This document shows positions 1 to 10,894 of a DNA stretch of 64,000 nucleotides, in pieces; position 1 is the stretch's first letter; every line of letters begins with the position of its first letter. The translations under genes and the position numbers were made by a program. Below the pieces are notes generated by a model. It made no database searches and had not been told where the DNA came from. It saw nothing but the letters and a program-made list of their open reading frames with translations. This stretch comes from Dendrophyllia cribrosa (Eukaryota > Cnidaria > Anthozoa > Scleractinia > Dendrophylliidae). Location: NCBI GenBank assembly GCA_024195265.1, contig JAJLRJ010000003.1:56124284-56188283 (forward strand), in the 5' to 3' direction.

Positions 1-30
1 TACGAGTCTTCATTTGTGACACAATATATA

Positions 31-160
31 TGTTGTAGTTCAATTTTACCCTTGGTTCAATTTGGATTTTCCATTGTTCTTTTCTATGCTAATATATGAT
101 AATGAATGTCAAACAAAAGGAAAATCCAAATTGAACCAAGGGTAAAATTGAACTACAACA
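31..160. mobile_element. 130-bp fold-back MITE with 42-bp perfect inverted repeats
   Basis: 31-72 and 119-160 are exact reverse complements (ends TGTTGTAG...CTACAACA). It sits in a (TA)n run, consistent with a TA target. The matching site in block A copy 2 (about 17200) is empty and shows only (TA)n, which makes the insertion boundaries clear. Confidence 0.85.
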
Positions 161-174
161 TATATATATATATA

Positions 175-272
175 TAGACAGTTAAAGTGAGAACAGAAAT
201 TTTCACAACAAAGATTATGAGTGAAAAAGTGCCTCAGCCGCTCGTTAATTCACAAATTCTGCAATTTTAGAT
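175..272 (-). mobile_element. SINE fragment with internal deletion
   Basis: Carries the SINE 3' portion (AGACAGTTAAAGTGAGAACA...) and the flanking TTCACAAATTCTGCAATTTTAG, but the tRNA-like head between them is deleted. The full version is at 17232-17450. Confidence 0.6.
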
Positions 273-293
273 TACCATGTTGCCAGCATGGTT

Positions 294-366
294 GTCCTGA
301 TGGTGTAGTGGTTATCACGCCTAACTAGTATGCAGGAGGACGTGGGTTCAAATCCAACTCAGGGCA
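294..366 (+). mobile_element. tRNA-like SINE head (plus strand), copy 1
   Basis: 73 nt folding as a cloverleaf: acceptor GTCCTGA/TCAGGGC pairs over 7 bp (one G-U), A box TGGTGTAGTGG, B box GGTTCAAATCC. The anticodon stem has two mismatches and the T stem one, so this is not a convincing functional tRNA. The loop CTAGTAT would give anticodon AGT. A cleaner copy is at 17469-17541. It is followed by a conserved tail and a (TA)n run, as for a tRNA-derived SINE. Confidence 0.6.
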
Positions 367-617
367 AATTTTCTTTCAAACATTTATTCAGTAAAAATAA
401 AATGATTTGGGGTGTGCAGGGGTTCTCTCACATACTGTTCATATATGTATATATATATATATATATATCACGATCAGGACAATTTTTAAGGGTTTCACTT
501 AGTGTTTATTTATTCTTTATTTGACTGGTTTAAGTTCATTTGTGTTACTTATATATATATTATAGACAGTTAAATTGAGAACAGAAATCTTCACAACAAA
601 GATTATGAGTGAAAAGG

Positions 618-689
618 TGCCTCAGCCGGGAGTTGAACCCGGGTCTCCTGATGACCGGACAGATGCCTTAACCACTAGGCCACTGAGAC
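618..689 (-). mobile_element. tRNA-like SINE head (minus strand), copy 1
   Basis: The reverse complement folds as a 72-nt cloverleaf: acceptor GTCTCAG/CTGAGGC, D stem GCCT/AGGC, T stem CCGGG/CCCGG, A box TGGCCTAGTGG and B box GGTTCAACTCC. The anticodon loop CCGGTCA lacks the invariant U33, arguing against a working tRNA. A conserved tail (CACTCATAATCTTTGTTGTGAA...) runs to the (TA)n stretch. Related copies are at 17285-17356 and 17932-18003. Confidence 0.65.
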
Positions 690-998
690 AACCACACTTA
701 CACAAACACAAACAACACATTTGTGGCTTCATAGTGGAAAGCTCTTGGGAGACATTTACACAAATTCTGCAATTAGGATCGCGTCACTTTACCCAATCGT
801 TCAGCGATTCACAGTCCACTCCCAAAGGAAATTAAATTACAAATTAGTGTGGGAAGGGAGATATGGACAACTAATTGCCTCATAATCTTTGGATGACCAA
901 CCTATTCTCGTTAGGAAGGCGATTCACAGCGATTTCTGAAATATATACATAGACAGTTAAATTGAGAACAGAAATTTTCACAACAAAGATTATGAGTG

Positions 999-1031
999 AA
1001 AAGTGCCTCAACTCCCGGCTGAGGCACTTTT
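999..1031. repeat. Short hairpin at SINE truncation junction
   Basis: AAAAGTGCCTCA and TGAGGCACTTTT form a perfect 12-bp stem with a 9-nt loop. It arose where a SINE fragment meets an inverted partial copy; the same junction is at about 18313-18346. Confidence 0.6.
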
Positions 1032-2858
1032 TGTCGTATTATTTTCGGTTTGAAGACCAAAAGATAGCATAAAACTGATTTCAGTCAAAAAAAATAAATT
1101 CAATATGCGATTGTCTTATATAACGAAATTTAAAAGTTAACCTGTTTCTGCCAGGTATTTCGCTTTTACATATCCCTGTATGCTAATTTTATAATTCAGT
1201 ACACTTACGTATGTTTCTTTTATTGATTTCTGTTTTCTGCAGTTGTGATTACGCCGGGAAAGCATTGGCATTGTGTCAGTCAAGGATAGTCTCTAGTGAG
1301 ATGAGATTAAAAGAAAGAAACTTGCCAAAAACAAACTGTCCTAGCACTACAAATACATTTTTAAGGGTTGTAATAGAACAACCAGTTAAATGATAAATGT
1401 ATAGACAAAATGAATACGACATATTTCAGTTTGGAAAACTTGTTTAAGATTTTGCCCCATCCAACATCAGTTACAGAAGTGTTACAGTTGAAACATCGTA
1501 TTTCAAATTTGTCATTACAAATAATGACAAATGATTATAAAGTGAAAGAGAAAGCTATTTGGTTGAAGAATTACAAGCAATTATTACTGAAAACGATAAA
1601 CAAAAGAGTTTACATAATATCGATGGGAGCGAAACAAACAAACAAACAAAATTGAACAAAATGAACAAGAAGAATAACTAGCATATGAAAGTGTTAAAAT
1701 TTAAGTGTTTGACTTGCTTGTTGAATTTAGGCTGCTTCCAACCTTAGTACTTGGCTTCCTTCATTTTGACCATCTACTTTGTCGTCGTAATTACCAAGGA
1801 ATGAAAAATACGTTTGGGCTGTGGCAAAAAAGAACAATTTCGTAAGTTAAATAAAGTTAAGTTAAGTTAAGCTCGATGTTCCAATATACCTTGAATCGCT
1901 CCCATCGGTATTATGTATAAGCTCTTTTGTTTATCTTTTTAATCATTGCTTGGTATTCTTTAATAAGCTTTCTTTTTCACTTTATAATCATTTGTCATTA
2001 TTCATACTTATTGCACATTTTAAAAGAGCAATGTCACCTTATTTATAGTATCACTTTGAAAAGCAAAATAACATATTTATATTAAAGGAACCCTGATAAT
2101 GCTCCAGTTTTGTTAACACTTACTATACAAGTGCACAGAAGCTATATATGGCCTTGGCTGTTCGAGACCTGGATGGAAATGGATTTTAACTTGACCATAT
2201 TTTTCATGTTCTTCCTTTGTGTCTTGTAAAAAATCACCTAACTCTTATGATCATGGCTCGTCAGTCTCTCCTCAAGGAATCAGTTCATATTTTCTTCTCG
2301 CTACTACAAAGGGTACTTAGCTAATTGTTTAATACCATTTTGACCAAAAAGAGTAAGTGAAATCCCTGTGACATTACCCCTTTAATAAGATGATTCAACT
2401 GTAACACAACTGTAACTGATGATGGATAAGGTAACAACCGAAACATGTTTAAAAATTGAAACATGTCGTATGCTCGTGTTTGCTGCTGCTGCGAAATTTT
2501 TATAACATTTTAGTTATAGAACATTGTAGGTCAGTGTCGTTTTCTACGTTGCGCGACAAAATATTCTTCGCCAGCAAACTAAACACGAACAGTCTTGAGT
2601 GATGGAAAGGAAAGTGTTTACATTGTTTTGAGCAAGCAAGTATGTAGTTTAAATACTATGCCTGACTATTGCCATTTTAAAATTGTGCAGTTTTTAATGT
2701 ATCAACTCTAAGTACGAAACCTAATGTATTTCGGTTGTTACCAAAAACGCTAATAAAGACTGCATTTAAAAATAAGATATTCAGTTTTGTTTCTGGTGGT
2801 AATTTATTAGAGACTGAATAGAAGTAAAGAAAGTCGTCCGCCGTCCATACGCTTTAAA

Positions 2859-2955
2859 TGTGTTACACATGCGTCTTACACATCTGTTGTAATCACGGTA
2901 GAGTGGTGTTACACATGCGTCTTACACATCCGGATGTAATCACGGTAGAGTGGTG
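2859..2955 (+). repeat. 48-bp tandem duplication in block A copy 1
   Basis: TGTTACACATGCGTCTTACACATC...GTAGAGTGG occurs twice here but once at about 20177 and 46434. It is a small local expansion with no coding meaning. Confidence 0.75.
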
Positions 2956-3636
2956 TGATTTTCTAACATGTCGATTTCTAAATTCTCCTATAGGAGCAAG
3001 GGTAGTAATCTGTAAGCATGCAGGGCAGAGTGGGGCAGGGCAGGGCGGAGTGTTGGGGGTAGGGGGTGGGGAAGTGTTGTGGGGTGGGGTGGGTTGGGAA
3101 GTTGTTTCATACTCAAACCATTCCAATCAGGTCGAACATTTCAGCCCCGATGTCATCGTTCTGATTGGTCTGGCTGGGCTGTTTGAATCAACTCCAAAGA
3201 ACGCAAAATTAAAATCCAAATTTTATGATAAGATGTTCGTTCTCTAGGGGTTAAGGGCTGACTACCAGTTCATTCTCCATTCAGTGAATCATTGATAACA
3301 TTTGTCTGTTTTTTATTCGTCTCTTTTTTTGATGATCATGAATTTCGTCTTTCCATTATCAAATTTATGCTGAAATTTGTGACCAAAAAGAGGAAAGAGG
3401 CATAAAATACGGAACGTCTATTTGTTTCATGTTTTTCTCAGATTTCATAGATTTTACTAATTCGAAAGCTGTTTAAATGTACTACCTTAAAAATCACGTG
3501 GGGAATTTAAAGATCAACGGAAACTGTCTTTTTTCTACTGTGATGAATATATATATTTTTTTAATTTCCCGCTGACATAGGTCACGCACAAGAGCCAATA
3601 ATGAGAGCGCGGGAGAGGGGGGAGAAGTCCATTTCG

Positions 3637-3752
3637 TCCGCAATCAATCAATCAATTAACTTTATTTCAACACGGTAAAACTGCTCAGTAAAACTGTTTT
3701 TCAGACATGCCGTGCACTCAAATATAATCTAATCTAAATAATAACAAAAAAG
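3637..3752 (-). mobile_element. Truncated retroelement tail with (GATT)n end, copy 1
   Basis: (AATC)n AATTAACTTTATTT and about 90 further bases match 60554-60690. Read on the minus strand it ends in AAATAAAGTTAATT(GATT)n, as non-LTR elements with simple-repeat tails do. The block A copy 2 site (about 20955) lacks it, so it inserted after the duplication. Confidence 0.6.
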
Positions 3753-4035
3753 TCAAGACATTTCACACAGGCATTCATAACGCATGTGCATGTCACGTTC
3801 AGGAAGAAAAACTGTTTTTGAATCAAAGTGTCAACTACGTAAAATAAGACCAACTTCCCGTTTCTCGTCAGTTTTCACATTGAAATAGCCTGCTCCATTC
3901 TCGATTATTTTTGTAAGAATTCTGTTCTCAATTCTCATTAGTCTTCCGAGAGAAAGGGGTTTCGGAACCCTTGGAACTACCCAGGGTACGCTCCTAAATA
4001 GTGCTGCTACAATTCTGTTTCATCGCTGGTTATCG

Positions 4036-4170
4036 CTATTTGCACAACAACCATTGCTTTGATTTCTCTACAGTTTGCTTTATGGTTGCAATAATTTCTT
4101 GAATTCTCCAAGAAAACAAGAATGGATTTAAAGACGAATTTGCAAAAATAAACGTCCACGAAACTTCATA
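4036..4170 (-). pseudogene. Class A GPCR fragment, TM7 and tail, minus strand
   Basis: The minus strand reads YEVSWTFIFANSSLNP then FLFSWRIQEI and a basic C-tail. N-S-S-L-N-P-x-x-F is the TM7 NPxxY-type motif of rhodopsin-like receptors (final Tyr is Phe here). No other TM segment is on this strand nearby, so this is a broken 3' end. It abuts, head to head, the TM1 end of the + strand receptor fragment. A degraded copy is at 21254-21400. Confidence 0.65.
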
Positions 4171-4224
4171 AGCCGACAAATGTAATTTCGTTTTAAGTGC
4201 TTCTTTGATCGCATTCGCTGCAGT

Positions 4225-5020
4225 TAATCTTCCATTTTGCTTTACAGCCATAGTTGGAAATGCACTGATTCTTATGTCGATTTCTCAAATGCCATCATTT
4301 ATATCACCGTTCCACTTTTAGTTAACGAGCCTCGCTTTTACTGACCTTTGCTTTGGACTGGTCGCTCAACCCCTGTTCAAAACTTTGAAAGCTTTTCAGT
4401 ACAAATACGAGAGAGAAAATCAACATGTTGAGGTTCTTCTTAGTGCGTATTTTACTCTGGGGCGTTTCTTTGTATCGCTTCATTCTTCATCGTCACATCA
4501 CTTGCGCTTTATCTTCATCTGAGATACAACGAACTTGTTACAGTTAAACGCGTACTGTGGTTTCTTCTTTTGCTATTGTCGCTCGCCGCCTATGATGTTT
4601 CTGTTGGTGTTTTTGGAAAGCAATATTTCAACCTTATCACAGCGCCATTAAATGGAAGTCTTCTCGTTGTCAACACGTTACTTATAGAATTTACCGCATT
4701 GTCAGACGTCACCAATTGCAGATTCATATTCAGTCACAGCACAACAGCACTGCGAATCGCTTAGATACCAAACGCTTTATAAAATCTGTTATCAACACCT
4801 TTTCTATATACGTTATCATCCTCGTGTGCCGCCTACCTTATATAGCGGTAGCTGCTTATGTTTACTTACGTCAGCAACGATTCTGAAACCTTTGATTTTT
4901 CGTGGACATTGGTGTGTACAAAGCAATTCGAGCAGCTATCAAACATTCCATTCATAAATTGGCATATTGTTGTTTGCGCAGACGTAGTCTAGCAAAACCG
5001 CCCAAAATGCCCCCTCCCTC
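4225..5020 (+). pseudogene. Class A GPCR pseudogene, copy 1
   Basis: Translation across frames gives TM1 (AIVGNALILMS), a stop, TM2 (LTSLAFTDLCFGLV), then a deletion that removes the end of TM3 and its DR motif. Next come LHLRYNE, TM4 (RVLWFLLLLLSLAAYD), TM5 and its loop (GSLLVVNTLL, QLQIHIQSQHN), and TM6-like RFIKSVINTF. TM7 is largely deleted: sequence jumps from FSWTLV to the C-tail AIKHSIHKLA. Stops and frameshifts interrupt it throughout. The pattern is a rhodopsin-like orphan receptor of the kind expanded in cnidarians; the ligand cannot be guessed. Confidence 0.75.
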
Positions 5021-5313
5021 CCCATCACGAAAGAAAAAAACACGCCTCCTTCAGTTGCTGCGTAACTGCGATGTTCTTCTTCTCACGGCTCTTTTTAAAG
5101 TGCCACTCTATGATCAAAAATATACATTTTCTGTTCTCTTCATATTGTGAAAATATAAGTACTCGTTACTTACCTTGAGAAGTTTCAAGTCAAAACTCGT
5201 ACGGGAAGTGCCATTATTTTAACTTTACATTTCGAATTTGGCTTGCCGCCATTGTTCAATTCAAAAATGACCGGGACCGAACCCTGAGAGTTGGATCGAG
5301 TTGGCCTAAAGAT

Positions 5314-5400
5314 TTTGTGACGTCAATGACTCAACACGTGCCTTTTGGCTTTGTTGTCTGTGACCCGGAGGGAACCGCGTTGAGTCATTGACGTCACAAA
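5314..5400. repeat. Inverted repeat, 24-bp arms
   Basis: TTTGTGACGTCAATGACTCAACACG at 5314-5338 pairs with 5377-5400. The loop is about 38 nt. It lies in sequence absent from block A copy 2. Each arm contains a TGACGTCA core, the inherent palindrome of CREB/AP-1 sites, but no gene is nearby to regulate. Confidence 0.6.
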
Positions 5401-6402
5401 TCAAGTCAAGTGTACCAGATCACAAACCAGTAGAACGTGGGCTCGGATTTATGAACGGAGTATTGGCGGACGGATTTTATGTGATTTTCGTGGGTTTTCG
5501 GCCAGCTTTTTCTCGGCTGTGTAAGAATATATTAATATTAGATACATTTGCGTTAGAAAAAGCGGAAAAGAAATTCAAAAAGTTTGGTCGTAGTGGCACT
5601 TTTTTGTTTAAGAATCTTCATTGGCAAAATTTAATTTATTTCGTTATCAATTTCTTTAGCATCTTTTCATCGCCCATGGCCAAAGACCTTTTCTTAATTA
5701 GTTAGCTGAGTAAACGCGTTCGACAAATTGCTGGCTTTCTTTTCATTTTGTTTGCGGATGCGTCACTTTTTGTTGATTTTACGGTGCAGCTGATCGTAAT
5801 ACTGTTTATTTATATTTATGTTAATACAAAACTCCCTTTTGTCTCAAGAGTGAATAGCTATAATAATTTTTAATTTGATCTGAGTGAGCTCAAGCTGTTG
5901 CCCTGGCCTGCAGATTCATTACAACCGCAGTGGGATTTTCGTTGCTAAACAAATATCATTTTATTGATAAAAAAAAGAAATGATACTCGCAGTGATAAAA
6001 ATGCGTTCCGCTGAATAGGCCACTCCGGATCCGTGTGCAAGAATCACGCCAACTGAAGATAACTGCCCCCGAGGAAAATTATACGAGGTGTAAAATCAGA
6101 GAAACTTTACAGATCCTTGATTTCACTGACCAAGACTTATGGGTGCTTCACGATATTGCGCTTGCTGTTGTGTACTTTCAAATATTCTTTAATGTACTTT
6201 TTCTATGACGTCTCGACATTGAGATTAACTAACAAGCAATGGACAGAAAAGTTAAATGAAACAGTTTCCAGAAAGGGGCATAATTAAAGTGAACGACTTG
6301 GCACGAGCTCTTTACTTCTTCATTTTTGTCGTTATTTCTTGGATGAATGTTCCAAAGAGTGCTATTTTTTGGTGTACTCGGACCGTCTCTGGTCAGTCGT
6401 AA

Positions 6403-6783
6403 TGGCCCTGTCACACTATTGCGTATCGTACTAGCGTATGCCAGCGTATGAAAAATGTCACTCATATGCTGGTATACGCTGACATACGCTAGGGGTACGT
6501 TAGGCATAGGTTGCATACGTTTCAAGCACGGTCGCATACGGTGGCATACGCTGGCATACGGCGAGGCAGAATTTTTTTTAAGCATGCCTAAAATTTTGTG
6601 CGTATTCGGACGTATGGTTTATTGGCTAAGCATACGCTAGGCATACGCTGAATACGTAAGAGTTACGCTAGAGGTACGTTACTCATAGGTCAAGTACGCT
6701 GGTCATTTTGTGCGTATGAAAATAATTTTATGAATTTTCATACGCAACACGTTTCTCTCATACGCAATAGTGTGACAGGGCCT
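6403..6783. mobile_element. 381-bp PIF/Harbinger-type MITE
   Basis: Ends TGGCCCTGTCACAC and GTGTGACAGGGCCT form a terminal inverted repeat that continues through CTATTGCGTAT. TAA flanks both sides (6400-6402, 6784-6786), the TWA target duplication of the PIF/Harbinger superfamily. The interior repeats CATACG many times in both orientations. The corresponding site in block A copy 2 (about 23500) is empty. Confidence 0.85.
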
Positions 6784-7048
6784 TAAATGTTTTTGCAGTT
6801 GCTTCACAGAGCGCAATATCAATCGTTTGCTTCAGCTGAACAAACAAACAAACCGTAAAAATATTGATTGTCTATGTTGACATTCTTTACTCAAAGTGCT
6901 GTTGACGGAATCGTCAAAAATATTAAATTCATGAGCAAATATTGAATTTCTATCTATTAAATACAAATAAAAAACGACGCGCATTAATCTAATTGTTGCT
7001 ACGCTGGTTACCTTAATAGGACAAGTCGACTTCTTAAATAGCCTAATA

Positions 7049-7201
7049 TCGATATATTAAAATTCAACTTGAAACAAAAGACACCTGAAAATACATCATT
7101 ACGAGGCTTAGGGGGGAATAAACCATATAAATCCCTACTACTGATTCCCCTTAGCCTCGTAGTGATATCTTTTGTTTCAATTTGAATTTTAATATATTGA
7201 A
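7049..7201. mobile_element. Fold-back element, copy 1
   Basis: Arms TCGATATATTAAAATTCAAC... and ...TTTGAATTTTAATATATTGA pair over about 70 bp with a short centre. It is shared with 23746-23894, so it predates the block duplication. Confidence 0.75.
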
Positions 7202-7977
7202 ATCGGGCTGTTGTGAAGACAACTTGGGAATCATTTGTTTACAAAACTTAAAAATTTTCTAAACCAATTTTTTTTGCCTGTGTTGTGATCCTCGATACAA
7301 GTTTGTTGTTCGAATAAAAAAAAAAATCAAAATGAAATAGTCTCTTATTACTTTATCCTCATTAGTACTAAACGCATGCAAAAAATGCGCACCGGTAAAC
7401 TCCTACCCCGGGGATGCAAGCTGAGGTTCTCTCGCGGCACGTTTTCGCGGCCAGCCTTCGTGAGAAGACGAGAGACACGAGAGGCCATGTCATATGAGAG
7501 GAGTGAGAGCGAGATAAGCCTCTGGCACTCAAGGTACCAAACTCGCAATCTAAGTCTGCAAAATAATCAGCAGCTTCCCTTGGTTTATCGCGCTGTTTTA
7601 AAGCGCCAGTTTGATAAAATTTTTAAATTTGTTTTTGTGCATTTTTTTGGAAGGAAATAATGTATTAAGTAACCTGTCCAAACCGTTTTTTAATCCCATA
7701 ATGGGAAAAATGTTTTTTCTGGCCCTACTTTTCGCATTTGCACGGCCCTCGTTAAATTTCCATGTTCCTAAAGTTCCAGTCCTTTTTTACTGGCTATCTT
7801 TTGTAACTTCAGGAACATGCAAATTTTATGGCGGTCGCCGTGTAAATGTGAAAGGTTAACGGCAAAAAATACCGTTTCTCCGTGTAGCTGAATTTGATTA
7901 TCGAAACAAGTGAACCCATGCCAACCTCGTCCCCAGGTTTTCTCCGCTTTAATCGTAGAAATCCCTGGACGAGGCTG

Positions 7978-8060
7978 CCACAATAATCCAATATCATGAC
8001 GTATAATAATCCAATATCGTGACGTATAATAATACAATATCATGACGTATAATAATCTAA
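7978..8060 (+). repeat. 22-bp minisatellite, about 3.5 units
   Basis: Units CAATATCATGACGTATAATAAT repeated with single-base changes. From here to about 8890 the sequence is AT-rich spacer with an A run at 8200-8215 and no supported gene. Confidence 0.8.
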
Positions 8061-9855
8061 TATATATAGATAGGCAGAGCCTAACAGCGTAGCACTATGA
8101 ACAAGCTTAACTAAGGTGAAACTTAACTAAGGTGAAAGGTCGGAAGCACAAGAATTAAGATTGACGAACGGGCTATTTTTCAATTTTTTTGAAATTCTCA
8201 AAAAAAAAAAAAAAAACCAGTATTACCCGACCGTCTGCACAGTACATTTAGACCGTACAAAAGTTTACAAAAGTTCACAAAAACAACTTCTCTCTGTCTA
8301 GAAAAACTAGTAGGACTACTTTCCGAATAAAATACAGTTTTCGTTTGTCAGAAATTGCACGAGAAACTGATTTGAAATCAAAATTGCAAAAATACACAAA
8401 CATATTTGCATATAAGGCGACGCGAGTGAAGACAGAAAATCTAAGTCTTGTTTTGTTTACATAAAATCGGTTTTCAATCTATGTAATGAATGAAAAAACA
8501 CATAAAAATGGACAACACAATCTTCTTTCGAAAAATTTTATTCAAATCGCCATTAGTTTATGTTTAAAAGAAAAACACGTACCATTTATAACGCATCAAG
8601 GCAGAGCTGTCTTCGATGAAATTCAAGATAACAACACGACTTAATTTGAGCACGTTTCATAAACATGTCTACAAAACCTAAGAGAACACAAAGGAAAAGT
8701 CAATCAAAAATTGATATCAACATAAATTCCCATCGAAAAATGTGATTTATTTTACCTTTAAGTCACTGGACCGCTTGGAAATTCGTTAAAACTCCGCTTC
8801 TTCGGTTCTGAAATGTCTTTGTTTCGTTTGAACAACGGTTTCAGATTGCCATAGAAAACGGCTTTCAATCGCTGGAAATAACCTCCGAAACACCTTTTTA
8901 TTCCGTGTCACGTGACAAAACACTGCACGATTCTTGGAATATTTTGAGAGCCTTGTGCAGGGGTTTCTACGCCCACTCCGCCATTTTGAAACCGTGAAGG
9001 CCCTGGGGACGAGGTTGAACATCGATAAAGTCAACTTCGAAGTCTGTATAATAACTGAAGGAAAAGTACAAAAATTATGCCAACAGAATGATATTGAAAA
9101 TATGCTCGGTTAATGTTTATTACTGCTCATGAGCGTTAGAGATATACCGTGATTAGTTGTCTCTGTATTCTGTTTGTAATTGAGAAGATAAGTAAATATT
9201 GCAACCGTGAATGACACCTTGCACGTTTCAGAGTTGGCCCTCTTTTTTTTCTGAGAGCAATTACTCTGCAAATAGCATAGTAAATAACCTATTTTTGGAG
9301 TCTTGCTCCTGTTTCATTTCTTAAATCTATTGATAGAAATAACACTTAAGTATCGATATTTGGAAGGTGAAGACATCTCTAGATAAGAATACCGGAAAAA
9401 GCTCTTTTGATATTTGCTGTGATGTATAATTTATGTATAATTGAGTCTTTACAAATAGCACTGTTTTTTGTATTGTTCACCTTATCTGTCCCCCGTAAAT
9501 CCTGTCCAGGTCCTTTTGAATATTTCACGCCGCTTTGCAGTGAAGAACCTCGCCTTTTCGCGGCTTTGCATTAATTAAAATTTTCATCCTAAAGAACTGG
9601 AGCATTTTTTCCAGCTTGTCGAGTTGGTCAAAGTGTACTCCTTGGATGTTAAAACCATAATTCGCTTTCACACCTTTATTTGTTATTTTTAGTAGCTTTG
9701 TTGTTTGGAAAAATAGTAAAAATTTCTATGTAAAGTAGGTATTTGAAAAAAAAAAACCATAACATTATGATGACATTTACTGTTGCACGAGTTTTAACTT
9801 GCAGTCGACAAAGGTTGCGCTTAACAATTTCAAAGAAAGAAAATAATAATAGATA

Positions 9856-10032
9856 AATTCGGCTAACGCATTGTTGTACCCAATTGAAACCTTTTGGGAT
9901 TAGAACTCTTTGTTCGTCACATTTCCATATCAATGAAGCATTAATGACATGGAAATTATATGGAAATATTGTGAACAAAGAATCTTATTCCCAGAAGGTT
10001 TGAATTGGGTACAACAATGCGTTAGCCGAATT
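9856..10032. mobile_element. Fold-back element in block B copy 1
   Basis: AATTCGGCTAACGCATTGTT... pairs with ...AACAATGCGTTAGCCGAATT along arms of about 75 bp. Block B copy 2 (about 30460) lacks it. A second, poorer inverted pair follows at about 10055-10250 (GATTTAGGG versus CCCTAAATC), so two fold-backs may be nested. Confidence 0.75.
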
Positions 10033-10280
10033 GGTCTATTACTAGAAGAAGCTAAGTGTCGTGTTTCATATGATGCCCGATTTAGGGTGTTAGCTCTATT
10101 GTACATTGTACACATTCATTGTATTAGGTAAAATTATGTATTCTAATATATTCTATGGTATTGTATTCTATTGTATTGTCGTTCTTTTGTGCTCTAATAT
10201 TCTATTGTTTTAACAAAAGAATAAGTGTTACCCCTAAATCGCGCATGGTATATCGTGTTTTCAGCAACCTTCCTGGCAAT

Positions 10281-10423
10281 AGGTGGTTTGCAATCAATCT
10301 CTAGAGACATAGACAACAATAGTGAAACGAACAAATGCTGGTGGACGAACAAAAGGAGCTAATGGGAGAACTATTGTTTATGTCCACCAGCATGGCGGCG
10401 ATGACGTAACATGAAAACTACCT
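10281..10423. mobile_element. Small MITE, 143 bp
   Basis: Ends AGGTGGTTTGCA and TGAAAACTACCT are imperfect inverted repeats, and GCTGGTGGAC/GTCCACCAGC lies inside. The site in block B copy 2 (about 30515) is uninterrupted. Confidence 0.6.
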
Positions 10424-10794
10424 ATTCATTGTAAAATTCAAGGCTTATTATCAGTAGAAGTGCACAGAAAGGCAATCGTCGTGAATTGAATTCGACTATT
10501 CGTATATTAAAATGGTGATAGGAATATTTTATTACAGCGGAACAATTTTTTTGCGAAAATTTTTTTAACTTGTTGAAGTGACTGCAAAAGCCATATATCA
10601 TATATTTTTTTATTCACAAAACGAGTAGTATTTTCCAAAGAAAATGTAAATTTTAAACTAAGATAGATAAAATTCAGCGTCGTTGTAAAAGTATTTAAAT
10701 ATTGTCCACGTTTCTATGAATAAATTCGAATGATTTGTAAAGGGAGTCTAATTCTTTTAACAACTGAAAACAATGATTAGGCAAAAACAATAAT

Positions 10795-10850
10795 ATATAT
10801 ATTAGGCAAAACAATAATATATATAATAATATAATAATATATATATAATA

Positions 10851-10892
<42 letters not shown>
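10795..10892. repeat. AT-rich microsatellite
   Basis: (TA)n with AATAATATA variants. The open frame across it on the minus strand is low complexity. Confidence 0.8.

Positions 10893-10894
<2 letters not shown>

Larger units (their letters stand above)
1..7740. repeat. Segmental duplication block A, copy 1
   Basis: Aligns almost continuously with about 17173-24395, offset near 17.3 kb early on and reduced downstream by copy-specific insertions. Contents: SINE array, a non-coding stretch, GPCR fragments and fold-back elements. Insertions specific to this copy include 31-160, about 3637-3752, part of about 5150-5600, and 6403-6783. In the other copies this block directly follows a D10C gene. 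Confidence 0.85.

Noticed and set aside
2858..3247. 129-codon frame in block A copy 1
   Set aside because: Not conserved in copies 2 and 3, where indels change the frame, and it starts in a tandem duplication.
5388..5705. 105-codon frame after the GPCR pseudogene
   Set aside because: Its first half is absent from block A copy 2 and it begins within an inverted repeat; no family motif.
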